The notes: generated by a model from the letters alone, not told the origin. Numbered from the stretch's first letter, positions 19,004 to 28,929 are shown. The stretch is DNA of 64,000 nt from Salinibacterium sp. dk2585 (GCF_008001035.1 NZ_CP042856.1:930001-994000), one strand, 5' to 3'. Made by a program: numbers and translations.

Positions 19004-19264
19004 TCAGACCACGGGGTCAACCGGGTCGCTGCGGGTCTCGCGCTGCGTGACGCGCTCGCCGCCGCCGTCTACCTGGCGCACGGTGGAGACAGAGGAGCGC
19101 TTGCGCATCATCATGACGAGCGAGATGAGGAACACGACAACTCCGGCACCCATGAGGAGGTAACCGATGAGGTCAAGGTTGACGAAACCGCCGAGGTCGA
19201 CGTTGACGGCGAAGGCCAGGATGGCCCCGATGACGAAGAGTGCAATTCCTGAACCGATACCCAT
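19004..19264 (-). CDS. DUF6458-type small membrane protein
   Basis: An 86-residue protein with two membrane helices: GIGSGIALFVIGAILAFAV at the N-terminus and LIGYLLMGAGVVVFLISLVM at about residues 34-55, then a short basic RKR and a hydrophilic tail. The pattern matches DUF6458, widespread in Actinobacteria and of unknown role. The ATG at 19264 has AAGGA 8 nt upstream. An in-frame GTG at 19285 is possible but lacks that support. Convergent with the TetR gene. Confidence 0.85.
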   Translation of the reverse strand: MGIGSGIALFVIGAILAFAVNVDLGGFVNLDLIGYLLMGAGVVVFLISLVMMMRKRSSVSTVRQVDGGGERVTQRETRSDPVDPVV

Positions 19265-19434
19265 GAGCTGAGTCCTTTCGTTCACGTGTGTGACATCGGG
19301 CGGCGGCCGGGTGACCTGAGTCGATGTCTCGTTTGACGGTAGTCCCGGTCGAGGCGTCGCGGGGGAAAAACTTAGGGGGGCCCGGCCGGTACGCTGGAAC
19401 CTGACAATGTTCTGTGCCGAACCAGGAGTGCCGA

Positions 19435-20496
19435 ATGCCCCGTGATCTCAAGCTCGCCGTCATCGCAGGAGACGGGATTGGCCCGGAAGTTACGGCTGAG
19501 GCTCTGAAGGTGCTGAAAGCGGCGGTGGGCGACTCGGCTGTCATCGACACGACCGACTTTCCCCTCGGCGCGACGCACTATCTCGAGAGCGGTCGCATCC
19601 TGGAACAGGACGACCTCGACGCACTCGCACAGCATGACGCGATCCTGCTCGGGGCCATCGGCGGAGACCCGCGCGACCCACGACTGGCTGGTGGCGTCAT
19701 CGAGCGCGGCATGCTGCTCAAGCTCCGTTTCGCCTTCGACCACTACGTCAACCTGCGGCCGACCAAGCTCTACCCCTCGGTCACGTCGCCGCTCGCGAAC
19801 CCCGGCGAGGTCGACTTCGTCGTCGTCCGTGAGGGCACCGAGGGACCCTACGTGGGCAATGGCGGCAGCATCCGCAAGGGCACGCCGCACGAGATCGCCA
19901 ACGAGGTGAGCGTCAACACGGCATTCGGCGTGGAGCGGCTCGTGCGCTTCGGCTTTGAGACGGCGCAGTCTCGCCCGGCGAAGAAGCTGACACTCGTGCA
20001 CAAGACCAACGTGCTCGTGCACGCGGGCGGCCTCTGGCAGCGCACGGTCGACGCGATCTCGGCCGAGTATCCCGAGGTATCGGTCGACTACCAGCACATC
20101 GATGCGGCGACCATTCACATGGTCGCGAGCCCGAGCCGCTTCGATACGATCGTCACCGACAACCTCTTCGGTGACATCATCACCGACCTGGCCGCCGTGA
20201 TCAGCGGCGGAATCGGGCTGGCGGCCTCGGGCAACATCAATCCGGACGGCACCTTCCCCAGCATGTTCGAGCCCGTTCACGGTTCGGCGCCGGACATCGC
20301 AGGCCAGCAGCGTGCTGACCCGACCGCCGCCATTCTCTCGGCGGCACTCCTCCTCCAGCATGTGGGGCTTGCGGATGCCTCTGCCCGGATCGTCTCGGCG
20401 GTCGAGGCCGACCTCGCATCCCGCGGCGATGCCCGCCGCCGCACGAGCGAGGTGGGCGACGCGATTGCCGCGGCGGCTGCCCAGGCGCAGAATTAG
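19435..20496 (+). CDS. leuB: 3-isopropylmalate dehydrogenase
   Basis: A 353-residue decarboxylating dehydrogenase that converts 3-isopropylmalate to 2-ketoisocaproate, the third leucine step. It has [12 protein letters not shown] at the N-terminus, [15 protein letters not shown] near residue 137, and the metal-binding signature region [20 protein letters not shown] near residue 240. ATG 19435 has AGGAG 6 nt upstream; the in-frame GTG at 19414 would hide that site. leuC and leuD lie 33 kb away, while ilvE follows by 20 bp. Confidence 0.95.
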   Translation: MPRDLKLAVIAGDGIGPEVTAEALKVLKAAVGDSAVIDTTDFPLGATHYLESGRILEQDDLDALAQHDAILLGAIGGDPRDPRLAGGVIERGMLLKLRFAFDHYVNLRPTKLYPSVTSPLANPGEVDFVVVREGTEGPYVGNGGSIRKGTPHEIANEVSVNTAFGVERLVRFGFETAQSRPAKKLTLVHKTNVLVHAGGLWQRTVDAISAEYPEVSVDYQHIDAATIHMVASPSRFDTIVTDNLFGDIITDLAAVISGGIGLAASGNINPDGTFPSMFEPVHGSAPDIAGQQRADPTAAILSAALLLQHVGLADASARIVSAVEADLASRGDARRRTSEVGDAIAAAAAQAQN

Positions 20497-20516
20497 ACAC
20501 GACCAAAGGACTCCCC

Positions 20517-21623
20517 ATGAAGAACCTCCTCGCTCCCGCGACACTCGACTTCGCTGTCACCCGCAATGACGCGCCCTGCAGCGTCGAGGAGCGAGAGCAG
20601 ATCCTGGCGAACCCGGGCTTCGGCAAGCACTTCACCGACCACATGGTCGACATCTGCTGGTCGGAGCATGGCGGATGGCACCGTCCCCGCGTGCAGCCCT
20701 ATGGCCCCATCAGCCTTGACCCTGCCGCTGCCGTGCTGCACTACGGGCAGGAGATCTTCGAGGGCATGAAGGCCTACCGGCACGCGGACGGCTCGATCTG
20801 GACATTCCGCCCCGAGGCGAACGCAGAGCGGATGCAGCGTTCCGCACGTCGCCTCGCCCTGCCGGAACTGCCCACCGACTACTTCATCGAGTCGCTCCGC
20901 CAGCTCATCGCGGTCGACGGGGACTGGGTTCCCGCGGCAGACGAGACGTGCCTCTACCTGCGCCCCTTCATGTTCGCCAAGGAAGCCTTCCTCGGCGTTC
21001 GACCAGCCCACAAGGTGGCCTACTACGTGATCGCGAGCCCGGCGGGTTCCTACTTCGCCGGGGGAGTGTCGCCCGTGAGCATTTGGCTCTCGACCGAGTA
21101 CACGCGCGCGGCGCACGGCGGCACGGGCGCAGCGAAGACGGGCGGCAACTACGCCGCATCGCTCCTCGCCCAGGCGCAGGCCCACGAACGGGGCTGCGAC
21201 CAGGTGCTCTTCCTTGATTCCTCAGAGGGCAAGTACGTCGAGGAGCTCGGCGGCATGAACGTCGTGCTCGTCTACAAGGACGGAACGCTCGTCACCCCCG
21301 ACTCGGAGAGCATCCTCGAGGGCATCACGCGCGACAGCGTGCTGCAGCTTGCCGAGGATCGCGGGCACCGGGTGGAGCGGCGCCGCGTCGCGATCGACGA
21401 GTGGCGTGAGGGTGTGACATCCGGCGACATCGTCGAGGTGTTCGCCTGCGGCACCGCGGCTGTCATCACCCCGATCGGCCTCGTCAAGGGCAAGGACTTC
21501 GAGATCGGCTCGCCGGATGCCGTCGCCGGCGAACTCACGATGTCACTGCGCAAGGAGCTCACCGACATCCAGTACGGCCGCAGCGAGGACCGCCACGGCT
21601 GGCTCACGCGCCTCGACGCCTAG
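20517..21623 (+). CDS. ilvE: Branched-chain amino acid aminotransferase
   Basis: A 368-residue fold-type IV PLP enzyme that transaminates the branched-chain 2-keto acids with glutamate, the last step for Leu, Ile and Val. The PLP lysine is in AAKTGGNYAASLLAQ near residue 207; YGQEIFEGMKAYRHADG near residue 77 and EELGGMNVVLVY near residue 240 are family blocks. The size is that of the long BCAT form. ATG start with AAAGGA about 10 nt upstream. It is co-transcribed with leuB and convergent with the symporter gene. Confidence 0.94.
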   Translation: MKNLLAPATLDFAVTRNDAPCSVEEREQILANPGFGKHFTDHMVDICWSEHGGWHRPRVQPYGPISLDPAAAVLHYGQEIFEGMKAYRHADGSIWTFRPEANAERMQRSARRLALPELPTDYFIESLRQLIAVDGDWVPAADETCLYLRPFMFAKEAFLGVRPAHKVAYYVIASPAGSYFAGGVSPVSIWLSTEYTRAAHGGTGAAKTGGNYAASLLAQAQAHERGCDQVLFLDSSEGKYVEELGGMNVVLVYKDGTLVTPDSESILEGITRDSVLQLAEDRGHRVERRRVAIDEWREGVTSGDIVEVFACGTAAVITPIGLVKGKDFEIGSPDAVAGELTMSLRKELTDIQYGRSEDRHGWLTRLDA

Positions 21624-21626
21624 GGC

Positions 21627-23132
21627 TCAGTCGTTGCGGCGATCCACCCTGGCGGCGGGCAGCGGGCCCGTCATGGCGATCGCCTCGTCGTACTCCCGCT
21701 CGATGTCATCGTTGCGCTTGTAGGTCGCGAGGCTCACGACCACTGCAGTAATGAGTGCGAGTGCGAATCCGGGGATGATCTCGTACAGCACATCGCCGAT
21801 GGGCAGGTTGCCCCACACGAAGACCGTGATGGCGCCGACCGCCATACCCGCGATGGCGCCCCAGTTGGTGAGCTTGCGCCAGAAGAGCGACAGCAGGATG
21901 ACGGGGCCGAAGGATGCCCCGAAGCCGGCCCAGGCGAAGCCCACGAGGTCGAGGATCGTCGACGTGCGGTCGAGGGCGATGAGGATCGCGATGATTGCGA
22001 CGACGAGCACGCCCGTGCGACCGAGGAGCACGAGGCGCCTGTCTGAGGCGTGCTTCTTCGTCACCATCTTGTAGAGGTCTTCGACGAGGGCCGACGAGGT
22101 CACGATGAGCTGCGAGGAGATCGTGCTCATGATGGCGGCCAGCACGGCCGCGAGCACGAGGCCCGCAATGAAGGGGTGGAAGAGAATCTGCGAGAGTCGC
22201 AGGAACACCGTCTCGGGGTCGGCCAGCGCTTCGCCGCTGCGGGCGAAGTACCCGATGCCGATGAGCCCGGTCGCGATGGCGCCGAGTGAGGTGAGCACCA
22301 TCCAGCTGATCCCGATCCGCCGGGCAGCCTTCGCCTCCTGTGGCGTGCGCAGGGCCATGAACCGCACGATGATGTGCGGCTGCCCAAAATAACCGAGACC
22401 CCACGCGGCAGCCGAGATGATGCCGACGACCGTGCCGCCCGTGAGGAGGTTCAGTCGCGCCGGGTCGACCGCTTCGATTGCCGTGATGGTCTCGCCGGGA
22501 CCGCCCATCGTGACGATTGCGACGATGGGCACGAAGATGAGGGCTGCGAACATCAGGAGGCCCTGGGCGACGTCAGTCAGGGAGGCGCCGAGGAATCCGC
22601 CGAAGAGCGTGTAGAGCACGGTGATGCCGCCGACGAGGAACATGCCGAGCAGGTAGGGGGCTCCGAAGGATGACTCGAAGAAGACGCCAGCGGCGACCAT
22701 GCCTGACGAGACGTAGAAGGTGAAGAACGCGAGGATGATCAGGCCGCCGACGACGCGCAGGATTCGTGTGCGGTCGCGCACTCGACGCTCGATGAAGCTC
22801 GGGATCGTGATGGAGTTGCCCGCGACCTCGGTGTAGGCGCGAAGCTTGGGTGCCACGAACTTCCAGTTGAGCCAGGCGCCGATCGTGAGTCCGATCGCGA
22901 TCCATGCCTCGACGAGGCCTGCGACGTAGATGGCGCCGGGAAGGCCCATGAGCAGCCAACCCGACATGTCGGATGCTCCGGCGCTGAGGGCGGCGACGCC
23001 GGGCTTGAGTCCACGCCCGGCCAGCATGTAGTCGTTGAGATTCTTGGTGCGGCGGAAGGCGAACCATCCGATCAACAACATCAGCGCGAAATACAGAGCA
23101 ATCGCGATGATCTCGAACACCCGGTCGTCCAT
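21627..23132 (-). CDS. putP: Sodium/proline symporter (SSS family)
   Basis: A 501-residue sodium:solute symporter with about 13 membrane helices. PutP hallmarks are visible: GRGLKPGVAALSAGASDMSG with WLLMGLPGAIYVAG near residues 45-75 (Na+ and proline site), LGYFGQPHIIVRFMAL near 260, and WAGFGASFGPVILLSLFWR near 405. ATG 23132 has GGAG 6 nt upstream and gives MDDRVFEII; an ATG four codons earlier is less likely. No put regulatory or dehydrogenase gene is adjacent, so the role is proline (or osmolyte) uptake in general. Confidence 0.9.
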   Translation of the reverse strand: MDDRVFEIIAIALYFALMLLIGWFAFRRTKNLNDYMLAGRGLKPGVAALSAGASDMSGWLLMGLPGAIYVAGLVEAWIAIGLTIGAWLNWKFVAPKLRAYTEVAGNSITIPSFIERRVRDRTRILRVVGGLIILAFFTFYVSSGMVAAGVFFESSFGAPYLLGMFLVGGITVLYTLFGGFLGASLTDVAQGLLMFAALIFVPIVAIVTMGGPGETITAIEAVDPARLNLLTGGTVVGIISAAAWGLGYFGQPHIIVRFMALRTPQEAKAARRIGISWMVLTSLGAIATGLIGIGYFARSGEALADPETVFLRLSQILFHPFIAGLVLAAVLAAIMSTISSQLIVTSSALVEDLYKMVTKKHASDRRLVLLGRTGVLVVAIIAILIALDRTSTILDLVGFAWAGFGASFGPVILLSLFWRKLTNWGAIAGMAVGAITVFVWGNLPIGDVLYEIIPGFALALITAVVVSLATYKRNDDIEREYDEAIAMTGPLPAARVDRRND

Positions 23133-23251
23133 GCTTCGCTCCATTCCGCGCCATTGCTTGTGAAGTCGTGGTCACAGCATGGCAAAGACCGCGGGGATGC
23201 GCCAGTGCATGCATCGGATGCGCTCCGGGACTGCAAGCGTTTGCAGAGGGG

Positions 23252-23263
23252 TAGACTCGATAG
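23252..23263 (+). promoter_or_regulatory. Leaderless-type -10 box for the FAH-family gene
   Basis: TAGACT (23252-23257), 6 nt, then the GTG at 23264. Confidence 0.55.
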
Positions 23264-24037
23264 GTGAAAATCGCGCGTTTCAGCTCTGCAGACAATGACC
23301 CCCGCTACGGAATCGTCGATGACGAAGAACTCGTCGTGCTCGCGGGCGACCCGATGTTCGCAGGCTACGAGACGACCGGGGAACGGGTTCCGCTCGCCGA
23401 CGTGCGCCTGCTTGCACCCGTGATCCCGCGCTCGAAGGTCGTCTGCGTCGGCCTCAACTATGCGGAGCACAAGGCCGAGATGGACACGATCTCCGCGCCA
23501 AGCAATCCGCTCATCTTCCTCAAGCCCAACACCGCCATCATCGGCCCGGGTGAGACGATCCAGATCCCGCCCGTCGAGGGGCGCATCGTGCACGAGGGCG
23601 AGCTCGCGGTCGTGATCGGCCGCATCGCCAAGCAGGTCAAGGCAGAGAACGCCAAGGACTACATCTTCGGGTACACGATCGCGAACGACATCTCCGCGCG
23701 CGACCAGATGTTCGCCGACGGACAGTGGGCTCGCGCGAAGGGCTACGACACCTTCTGCCCCATCGGCCCGGTGATCGAGACTGAGATCGACCCCTCGAGC
23801 CTCCAGATCGAGACCTTCGTCGACGGTGAGCCGCGTCGCAAGGGCAACACCCGCGACCTGCTGCACGGCATCCCGGAACTCATCGAATACATCTCGGATG
23901 TCTGGACCCTCCTGCCAGGCGACCTCATCCTCACGGGCACCCCGGCAGGGCTCGGCGGCTTCGTCGACGGCCAGACGGTCGACATCACGATCGAGGGCAT
24001 CGGCACGCTCAGCAACCCGGCGCGCAACCGCGCCTAG
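23264..24037 (+). CDS. Fumarylacetoacetate hydrolase family protein
   Basis: A 257-residue FAH-fold enzyme. The C-terminal catalytic fold shows VGLNYAEHKAEM near residue 65, HEGELAVVIGR (metal-binding Glu) near 109, and FGYTIANDISARDQM near 135. ILTGTPAGLGGF near 225 is the conserved C-terminal motif. Such proteins hydrolyse or decarboxylate 2-keto acids or acylpyruvates (oxaloacetate decarboxylase or acylpyruvase activity is common for this size). Exact substrate not inferable. It is often found next to gltX in actinobacteria, as here 2.3 kb upstream. It overlaps the convergent MFS gene by 4 bp. Confidence 0.88.
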   Translation: MKIARFSSADNDPRYGIVDDEELVVLAGDPMFAGYETTGERVPLADVRLLAPVIPRSKVVCVGLNYAEHKAEMDTISAPSNPLIFLKPNTAIIGPGETIQIPPVEGRIVHEGELAVVIGRIAKQVKAENAKDYIFGYTIANDISARDQMFADGQWARAKGYDTFCPIGPVIETEIDPSSLQIETFVDGEPRRKGNTRDLLHGIPELIEYISDVWTLLPGDLILTGTPAGLGGFVDGQTVDITIEGIGTLSNPARNRA

Positions 24038-25233
24038 CGGTCGCGTGCCGCCCGCAGCCGCAGCGCGGTCAGCGGGAGGGTCAGGAGCGAGAAGCCTGCC
24101 GCGGCGACGAGTGCGACGCTGAAGGATGCGCCCGCGGCGACCATGCCGATGAGCACGGCTCCAACCCCGGTGCCGAGGTCGAAGCCGATGTTCCAGACGG
24201 CACTCGCGGACCCGTAGTGGGGGCGGCTCACGGCCTGGAACGAGAGCACGAGGGTGAGGTTCTGCAGCCCGCCGTAGCTGATGCCGACGAGCGCCGCACC
24301 GATGAGCAGGGCGGCAGTGTGCGTCGCGTTTGCGTCACGCACCGACCAGGCGATCACGAGCAGCCCGGCGATCGTCACCAGTACGAATGGGCTGAGGAAG
24401 CGTGCGGCTCCGAAGCGGTCGGAGAGCGCGCCGACGCGCCAGCGGGAGACCGCAGCGGCGAGGGTGAGAACGAGGAGCGCGATCGCGCTCAAGGCCGCAC
24501 TGTCGCTCATCTGTGCCATGAAGGTGATGAGTGCGCCGCCAGCGAGGGTGACGGCGAGCAGGAGCGCCATGGGTTGCAGGAGGAGACGGTACGGCGCGCG
24601 CTCCACTGCTTGCGGCACGTGGTCGAGGCGCCGCCCGAGCAGCATGGCGGGGAGTGCGCTAAGTGCGGGGGCGAGGCCGAGCGCGAAGATCGCTGTGAAG
24701 CCGAACTGCTCCACGATCCACGGGCCTGCGGAGACGAAGAGCACCTGCGGTCCGGCGATCGCGAGACCATAGGCGCCGATCGCCGCGCCGCGACGGGCCG
24801 GTTCCACCAGCTCTGCGACGAGGGCGCTGCCGGTCACGGTCGCCACACCGAAGCCAACACCGCGCAGTGCGGAGACGGCGAGGATGGGCAGTAGCTGGTC
24901 GCTCAGGAGGAAGGCCGCGGTGGGCAGGCCGAGGAAGAGCGCGCCGGTGACGAGCACGGGCGTCCACCCGAATCGCCTGAGGGCTCGCGGAACGAGCAGC
25001 TGCGTGAGCACGGTGAAGAGCATGAGCACGCCGTTGACGAGACCGGCGCCCACGGAGTCCGCGCCACCGTGGGTCGCCCACAGCGGGGCGACGGGGAGCA
25101 GCGCGGCGAAGCCCGTGAAGCTGAACACGGTCATCACCAGGAGGAGCAGCATCCCTGGGGCACGAACGACGGATTCGGAGTTCGAGCGTGGCCTGCGTCG
25201 ATTGGCGCCCGAGCGGCCGATTGGGAGGAGCAT
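24034..25233 (-). CDS. MFS transporter
   Basis: A 399-residue 12-helix major facilitator. After a short basic N-terminus (GRSGANRRRPRS) the first helix is LLLLVMTVFSFTGFAALLPV. The conserved loop between helices 2 and 3 is FGWTPVLVTG-like, and ALRGVGFGVATVTGSALVAE fits helix 5 of drug-efflux-type MFS proteins. The ATG at 25233 has TAGCCT 7 nt upstream (leaderless), which favours it over the longer open frame. It is divergent from a PadR regulator, a common arrangement for exporters. Substrate unknown. Confidence 0.85.
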   Translation of the reverse strand: MLLPIGRSGANRRRPRSNSESVVRAPGMLLLLVMTVFSFTGFAALLPVAPLWATHGGADSVGAGLVNGVLMLFTVLTQLLVPRALRRFGWTPVLVTGALFLGLPTAAFLLSDQLLPILAVSALRGVGFGVATVTGSALVAELVEPARRGAAIGAYGLAIAGPQVLFVSAGPWIVEQFGFTAIFALGLAPALSALPAMLLGRRLDHVPQAVERAPYRLLLQPMALLLAVTLAGGALITFMAQMSDSAALSAIALLVLTLAAAVSRWRVGALSDRFGAARFLSPFVLVTIAGLLVIAWSVRDANATHTAALLIGAALVGISYGGLQNLTLVLSFQAVSRPHYGSASAVWNIGFDLGTGVGAVLIGMVAAGASFSVALVAAAGFSLLTLPLTALRLRAARDR

Positions 25234-25240
25234 CCTTGGA

Positions 25241-25246
25241 AGGCTA
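25241..25246 (-). promoter_or_regulatory. Leaderless-type -10 box for the MFS gene at 24034-25233
   Basis: TAGCCT on the minus strand, 7 nt upstream of the ATG at 25233. Confidence 0.45.
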
Positions 25247-25287
25247 GTGCCTCCGCTCCGGCCAGACGCTTGATCTAACGTGCTACG

Positions 25288-25305
25288 CAAGGTACCTTGT
25301 GATGC
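25288..25305 (+). promoter_or_regulatory. PadR operator overlapping its own -10 box
   Basis: CAAGGTACCTTG (25288-25299) is a perfect 12-bp palindrome. The TACCTT inside it (25293-25298) is 7 nt before the padR ATG at 25306 and fits a leaderless -10 box. Binding here would shut off padR directly, a standard autoregulatory layout. Confidence 0.55.
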
Positions 25306-25638
25306 ATGACAGCGGATGTCGGTGCGCAACTCCGAAAAGGAGTCATCGAGTCGTGCATCCTGGGGCTCCTGGAGCGCGAGCCGATGTACGGCTGGCAACT
25401 CGCAGAGACGCTCACCGCGCACGGCATGATCGCGAGCATCGGCACGCTGTACCCGGTGCTCAGCCGCCTGCGAGCGCAGGGGCTCGTCACAACGTTTGAC
25501 GAGGCATCCGAATCTGGGCCGGTTCGCAAGTACTACCGCCTCACCGACGCTGGCACGGCGCAACTCGAATCGTTCAGGCAGCAGTGGGGCCCCTTCACCC
25601 GTGCAGTGCAGCACCTCGTCGGAAAGGACGACGCATGA
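25306..25638 (+). CDS. PadR family transcriptional regulator
   Basis: A 110-residue PadR-type winged-helix repressor. Residues about 10-95 carry the domain: RKGVIESCILGLLEREPMYG, then SIGTLYPVLSRLRAQGLV and GPVRKYYRLTDAG, the wing. It lacks the longer C-terminal coiled region of big PadR proteins, as usual for subfamily 2. Its stop overlaps the ATG of a HAAS-domain membrane protein, the typical PadR-HAAS pair, and it is divergent from an MFS exporter. Confidence 0.92.
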   Translation: MTADVGAQLRKGVIESCILGLLEREPMYGWQLAETLTAHGMIASIGTLYPVLSRLRAQGLVTTFDEASESGPVRKYYRLTDAGTAQLESFRQQWGPFTRAVQHLVGKDDA

Positions 25639-26246
25639 CCCAGAACTCACGCCCACAGGTGGTGAGCAACTACCTCGCGCAACTCGACGTCGAGCTCAGG
25701 GGAGTGCCCGGCGGTGTCGCGGCGGAGATTCGCGCCGGCATCGAGGAGGAACTCACCGGTCTGGATGCGGCGACTGCCGCAGAACGCATCGAGCAGTTGG
25801 GAGACCCCGCGTTCATTGCGGCCGAGGCCCAGAGCGAATTCTTCGTGGAAGATGCGGCGGCTGCCTCGCCGGAAACAGCATCGAAACCGCTCGCGATCGT
25901 GGCCGGGCTCGCTCTCGCGATAGGGGGTTTCGTCGTGCCCGTCGTGGGATGGATTGCAGGGGTCGTGCTTGTGTTGCTCTCCGACGCCTGGCGGATCGGA
26001 GAAAAGCTCCTCGCGACACTCCTCGTGCCCGTGCTTGTAGTCCTCGGCATCGCGGTGTCCATCGCCCTCTGGCGCGCCGAGCCGGTGATAGGAGACAACA
26101 TCTCGCTCGTCCTCGGACCCGTCGACCCGATCCTCATCGGCTTCGTGCTCCCCGCGGTCGCCTACCTGTTTCTCGGAATCTGGCTTCTGGTGCGAGCGCA
26201 CCGTCGAGACTACGCCAGCCAGGCGCGGAGGGGTGCGCGGGGGTAG
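25635..26246 (+). CDS. HAAS (DUF1700-like) domain membrane protein
   Basis: A 203-residue protein. The N-terminal ~70 residues are a helical HAAS-like domain (NYLAQLDVELRGVPGGVAAE and EELTGLDAATAAERIEQLGD), followed by four hydrophobic helices (about 85-110, 112-128, 133-153 and 168-192). HAAS proteins are typically translated together with PadR regulators and are thought to sense or act at the membrane. The ATG at 25635 overlaps the padR stop (ATGA); the earlier in-frame ATG at 25584 lies inside padR. Confidence 0.82.
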   Translation: MTQNSRPQVVSNYLAQLDVELRGVPGGVAAEIRAGIEEELTGLDAATAAERIEQLGDPAFIAAEAQSEFFVEDAAAASPETASKPLAIVAGLALAIGGFVVPVVGWIAGVVLVLLSDAWRIGEKLLATLLVPVLVVLGIAVSIALWRAEPVIGDNISLVLGPVDPILIGFVLPAVAYLFLGIWLLVRAHRRDYASQARRGARG

Positions 26247-26287
26247 AAGGCGCACAACGCATCACCTGCATCGCTCCCCAGTGAGCC

Positions 26288-26300
26288 TAGAATTGCAGCA
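26288..26300 (+). promoter_or_regulatory. Leaderless-type -10 box for gltX
   Basis: TAGAAT (26288-26293), 7 nt, then the ATG at 26301. No Shine-Dalgarno sequence. Confidence 0.6.
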
Positions 26301-27776
26301 ATGTCTGCTCTCTTCTCCACCGCATCCGGCGCCGATGTGCGCGTTCGCTTCTGCCCGTCCCCGACGGGCACGCCCCACGTCGGGCTGATTCGCACGGCCC
26401 TCTTCAACTGGGCCTTCGCTCGGCACCACGGCGGCAAGCTGATCTTCCGCATCGAAGACACGGATGCCTCGCGCGACAGCGAGGAGAGCTACCTGCAGCT
26501 GCTGGACGCCCTGAGGTGGCTCAAGCTCGACTGGGACGAGGGCATCGACGTCGGAGGGCCGCACGAGCCGTACCGCCAGTCCCAGCGCAGTGAGATCTAC
26601 CAGGGCATCATCGAGAAGCTGAAGGCGTCGGGCCACCTCTACGAGTCCTTCGCCACGGGGGAGGAGATCGAGGCGCGCAACATCGCGAACGGCCGCGACC
26701 CCAAGCAGGGTTACGACAACTTCGAGCGCGACCTGACGGAGGAGCAGCGTGCGGCCTACCGTGCGGAGGGTCGCCAGCCCGCCCTGCGCCTGCGCGTGCC
26801 CGACCACGACCTGGGCTTCCATGACCTGGTGCGCGGCGACATCCTCTTCCCGGCGGGCAGCTTCACCGACTTCGTCGTGGTTCGGCCCAACGGAATCCCG
26901 CTCTACACCTTCGTCAACCCGGTCGATGACGCCCTCATGGGCATCACGCACGTGCTGCGCGGTGAGGACCTGCTGAGCAGCACGCCGCGCCAGATCGCCC
27001 TCTACTCGGCGCTGATCGAGGTCGGCGTGACGGACGCGATCCCGCAGTTCGGCCACCTGCCCTTCGTCATGGGTGAGGGCAACAAGAAGCTCTCGAAGCG
27101 CGACCCCGAGTCGAACCTGTTCCACCACCGCGACCGTGGCTTCATTCCCGAGGGCCTGCTCAACTACCTCGCCCTTCTCGGCTGGTCGCTCTCGCACGAC
27201 CGTGACGTCTTCACGATCGACGAGATGGTCGCGGCGTTCGACGTGACCCAGGTGAACCCGAACCCGGCCCGCTTCGACCAGAAGAAGGCCGAGTCGATCA
27301 ACGGCGACCACATCCGGATGCTCGAGCCGCACGATTTCGCGGAGCGCCTGCTGCCCTACCTGACCGATCTCGTCGACAGCGGCGAGGACCGCGTGATGCT
27401 CGCGAAGGCGGCCCCGCTCGTGCAGGAGCGGATGCAGCTGCTGGGCGAGGCGCGCGGCCTGCTCGCGTTCCTCTTCACGGCTGACGACGCGATCGAGTAC
27501 GACGCAAACGCGATGCCCGGCGATGAGGGTGCCGCGGTACTTGCGGCATCCATCGAGGCACTCACGGCTCTCGAGGCCTGGGCGCACGAGCCGATCGAGG
27601 CCGCCCTGCGCGCAGCGCTGATCGACGGCATGGGCCTCAAGCCCCGCAACGCCTTCGGCGCCCTGCGCACCGCAATCTCGGGCCGCCGCATCAGTCCACC
27701 GCTCTTCGAATCCATGGAGCTGCTGGGCAAGCAGAGCACGCTGGCGCGCCTGCAGAGGCTCGCCGCAAGGCTGTGA
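26301..27776 (+). CDS. gltX: Glutamyl-tRNA synthetase
   Basis: A 491-residue class I aminoacyl-tRNA synthetase. The HIGH-type motif is [16 protein letters not shown] (HVGL at residues 26-29) and the KMSKS-type motif is KLSKR at residues 263-267; the C-terminal helical anticodon-binding domain follows. Actinobacteria usually lack GlnRS, so GltX normally charges both tRNA-Glu and tRNA-Gln, the latter being amidated by GatCAB. tRNA-Gln lies 1.1 kb and tRNA-Glu 6.5 kb downstream. It overlaps the next gene by 4 bp (GTGA). Confidence 0.95.
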   Translation: MSALFSTASGADVRVRFCPSPTGTPHVGLIRTALFNWAFARHHGGKLIFRIEDTDASRDSEESYLQLLDALRWLKLDWDEGIDVGGPHEPYRQSQRSEIYQGIIEKLKASGHLYESFATGEEIEARNIANGRDPKQGYDNFERDLTEEQRAAYRAEGRQPALRLRVPDHDLGFHDLVRGDILFPAGSFTDFVVVRPNGIPLYTFVNPVDDALMGITHVLRGEDLLSSTPRQIALYSALIEVGVTDAIPQFGHLPFVMGEGNKKLSKRDPESNLFHHRDRGFIPEGLLNYLALLGWSLSHDRDVFTIDEMVAAFDVTQVNPNPARFDQKKAESINGDHIRMLEPHDFAERLLPYLTDLVDSGEDRVMLAKAAPLVQERMQLLGEARGLLAFLFTADDAIEYDANAMPGDEGAAVLAASIEALTALEAWAHEPIEAALRAALIDGMGLKPRNAFGALRTAISGRRISPPLFESMELLGKQSTLARLQRLAARL

Positions 27777-28777
27777 GCGCCGTGCTGGAGCGCCAGCCCG
27801 ACGATTACGATGTCGTCGTCATCGGAGCGGGTCCAGCGGGGCTCAGTGCAGCACTCAACCTCATTCGGGCGCGTCGGCGCGTGCTCGTGCTCGACGGCAA
27901 TCGTCCGCGCCATTCGGCGACTCTCATCTCGCACGGTTTCCTCACCCGCGACAACACGCCCCCGCACGAGCTACGTCGACTGGGGCGCGAGGAGTATCTG
28001 TCGTATCCGGAGGCGGAGCACCAGCTCGCGCGTGTGACATCCGTGACCGCCCTCGCCGAGCCGGGGGAGCACGTGTTCAGCACCGAGACCCACACGACGG
28101 GCTCGACCGGCCTCTTCGAGGTCACGGCGAAGGGCATCAATGGCGCGCCGGATCGCCAGGTGCGCACCGCGACCGTGCTGATTGCCACCGGCCTGCGCGA
28201 GGAGTTGCCGGCGCTGCCCAGCATCCGTTCCTTCTACGGCATGGGCCTCTTCAGCTGTGTCGCGTGCGACGGCTACGAATACAGCGACCGGCCCATCGCG
28301 CTCATCGGCGAGACCTCGGATGTCGCGTGGCGGGCCATGCTCATCGCGCAATGGAGCGACCACCTCACGGTCTTCACGAACGGGGCCGAGGCCATCACCC
28401 CCGGCCAGGAGGCGGCGCTCGCCGAGCGCGGCGTGCGCATTGATCGTCGCCCCATCGCGGATGTCGAGGGCGGCCGCGAAGGTGTCACGGGCGTGCGGCT
28501 CCAGGACGGCGAGGTCGTGCCCGTCTCGGGGGGCTTCGTGCGGCCAAAGTGGCACGCGCAGCTGGAGTTCGCGGCGTCCCTGCGCCTCGAGTCGGACGGG
28601 TGGGGGCTGCTCACGGTCGACAGGGACGGGCGCACGAGTCACGCGGGTGTCTATGCGGCCGGCGACATCACGTCCCCGGGGCCGCAGCAGCTGATTGTGG
28701 CCGCCGGGGCCGGCGGACGCGTTGCCGCCACGATCAATCGCGACCTGATCGGAATCCCGACGGCGCACCGCCGCTGA
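27773..28777 (+). CDS. Thioredoxin-reductase-like FAD/NAD(P) oxidoreductase
   Basis: A 334-residue flavoprotein. The FAD-binding motif is [16 protein letters not shown] at residues about 15-30. [14 protein letters not shown] at residues 161-174 carries a CxxC pair (Cys162, Cys165), so a redox-active disulfide as in thioredoxin reductase is possible. YAAGDIT near residue 300 is the second FAD motif. The usual NADPH-site GGGDSA is replaced by [19 protein letters not shown], so cofactor use may differ; the protein resembles the TrxR-like fold enzymes acting on unknown partners. It overlaps gltX by 4 bp. Confidence 0.85.
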   Translation: MSAVLERQPDDYDVVVIGAGPAGLSAALNLIRARRRVLVLDGNRPRHSATLISHGFLTRDNTPPHELRRLGREEYLSYPEAEHQLARVTSVTALAEPGEHVFSTETHTTGSTGLFEVTAKGINGAPDRQVRTATVLIATGLREELPALPSIRSFYGMGLFSCVACDGYEYSDRPIALIGETSDVAWRAMLIAQWSDHLTVFTNGAEAITPGQEAALAERGVRIDRRPIADVEGGREGVTGVRLQDGEVVPVSGGFVRPKWHAQLEFAASLRLESDGWGLLTVDRDGRTSHAGVYAAGDITSPGPQQLIVAAGAGGRVAATINRDLIGIPTAHRR

Positions 28778-28850
28778 GTCTCACTCGGTTCGTGCGACGG
28801 CCCCGAGTAGGGTAAAGTGATCTCTCGGTGCCGGCTCCGGTCGGAACCAT

Positions 28851-28922
28851 TGGGGTATGGTGTAATTGGCAACACGACGGTTTCTGGTACCGTTGTTCTT
28901 GGTTCGAGTCCAGGTACCCCAG
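28851..28922 (+). tRNA. tRNA-Gln (anticodon CTG)
   Basis: A 72-nt cloverleaf. Acceptor TGGGGTA pairs with TACCCCA (28915-28921), discriminator G at 28922, and CCA is encoded (28923-28925). The anticodon stem ACGGT/ACCGT encloses loop TTCTGGT with anticodon CTG. The T arm is CTTGG-TTCGAGT-CCAGG. It reads CAG. Confidence 0.95.
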
Positions 28923-28929
28923 CCATACG

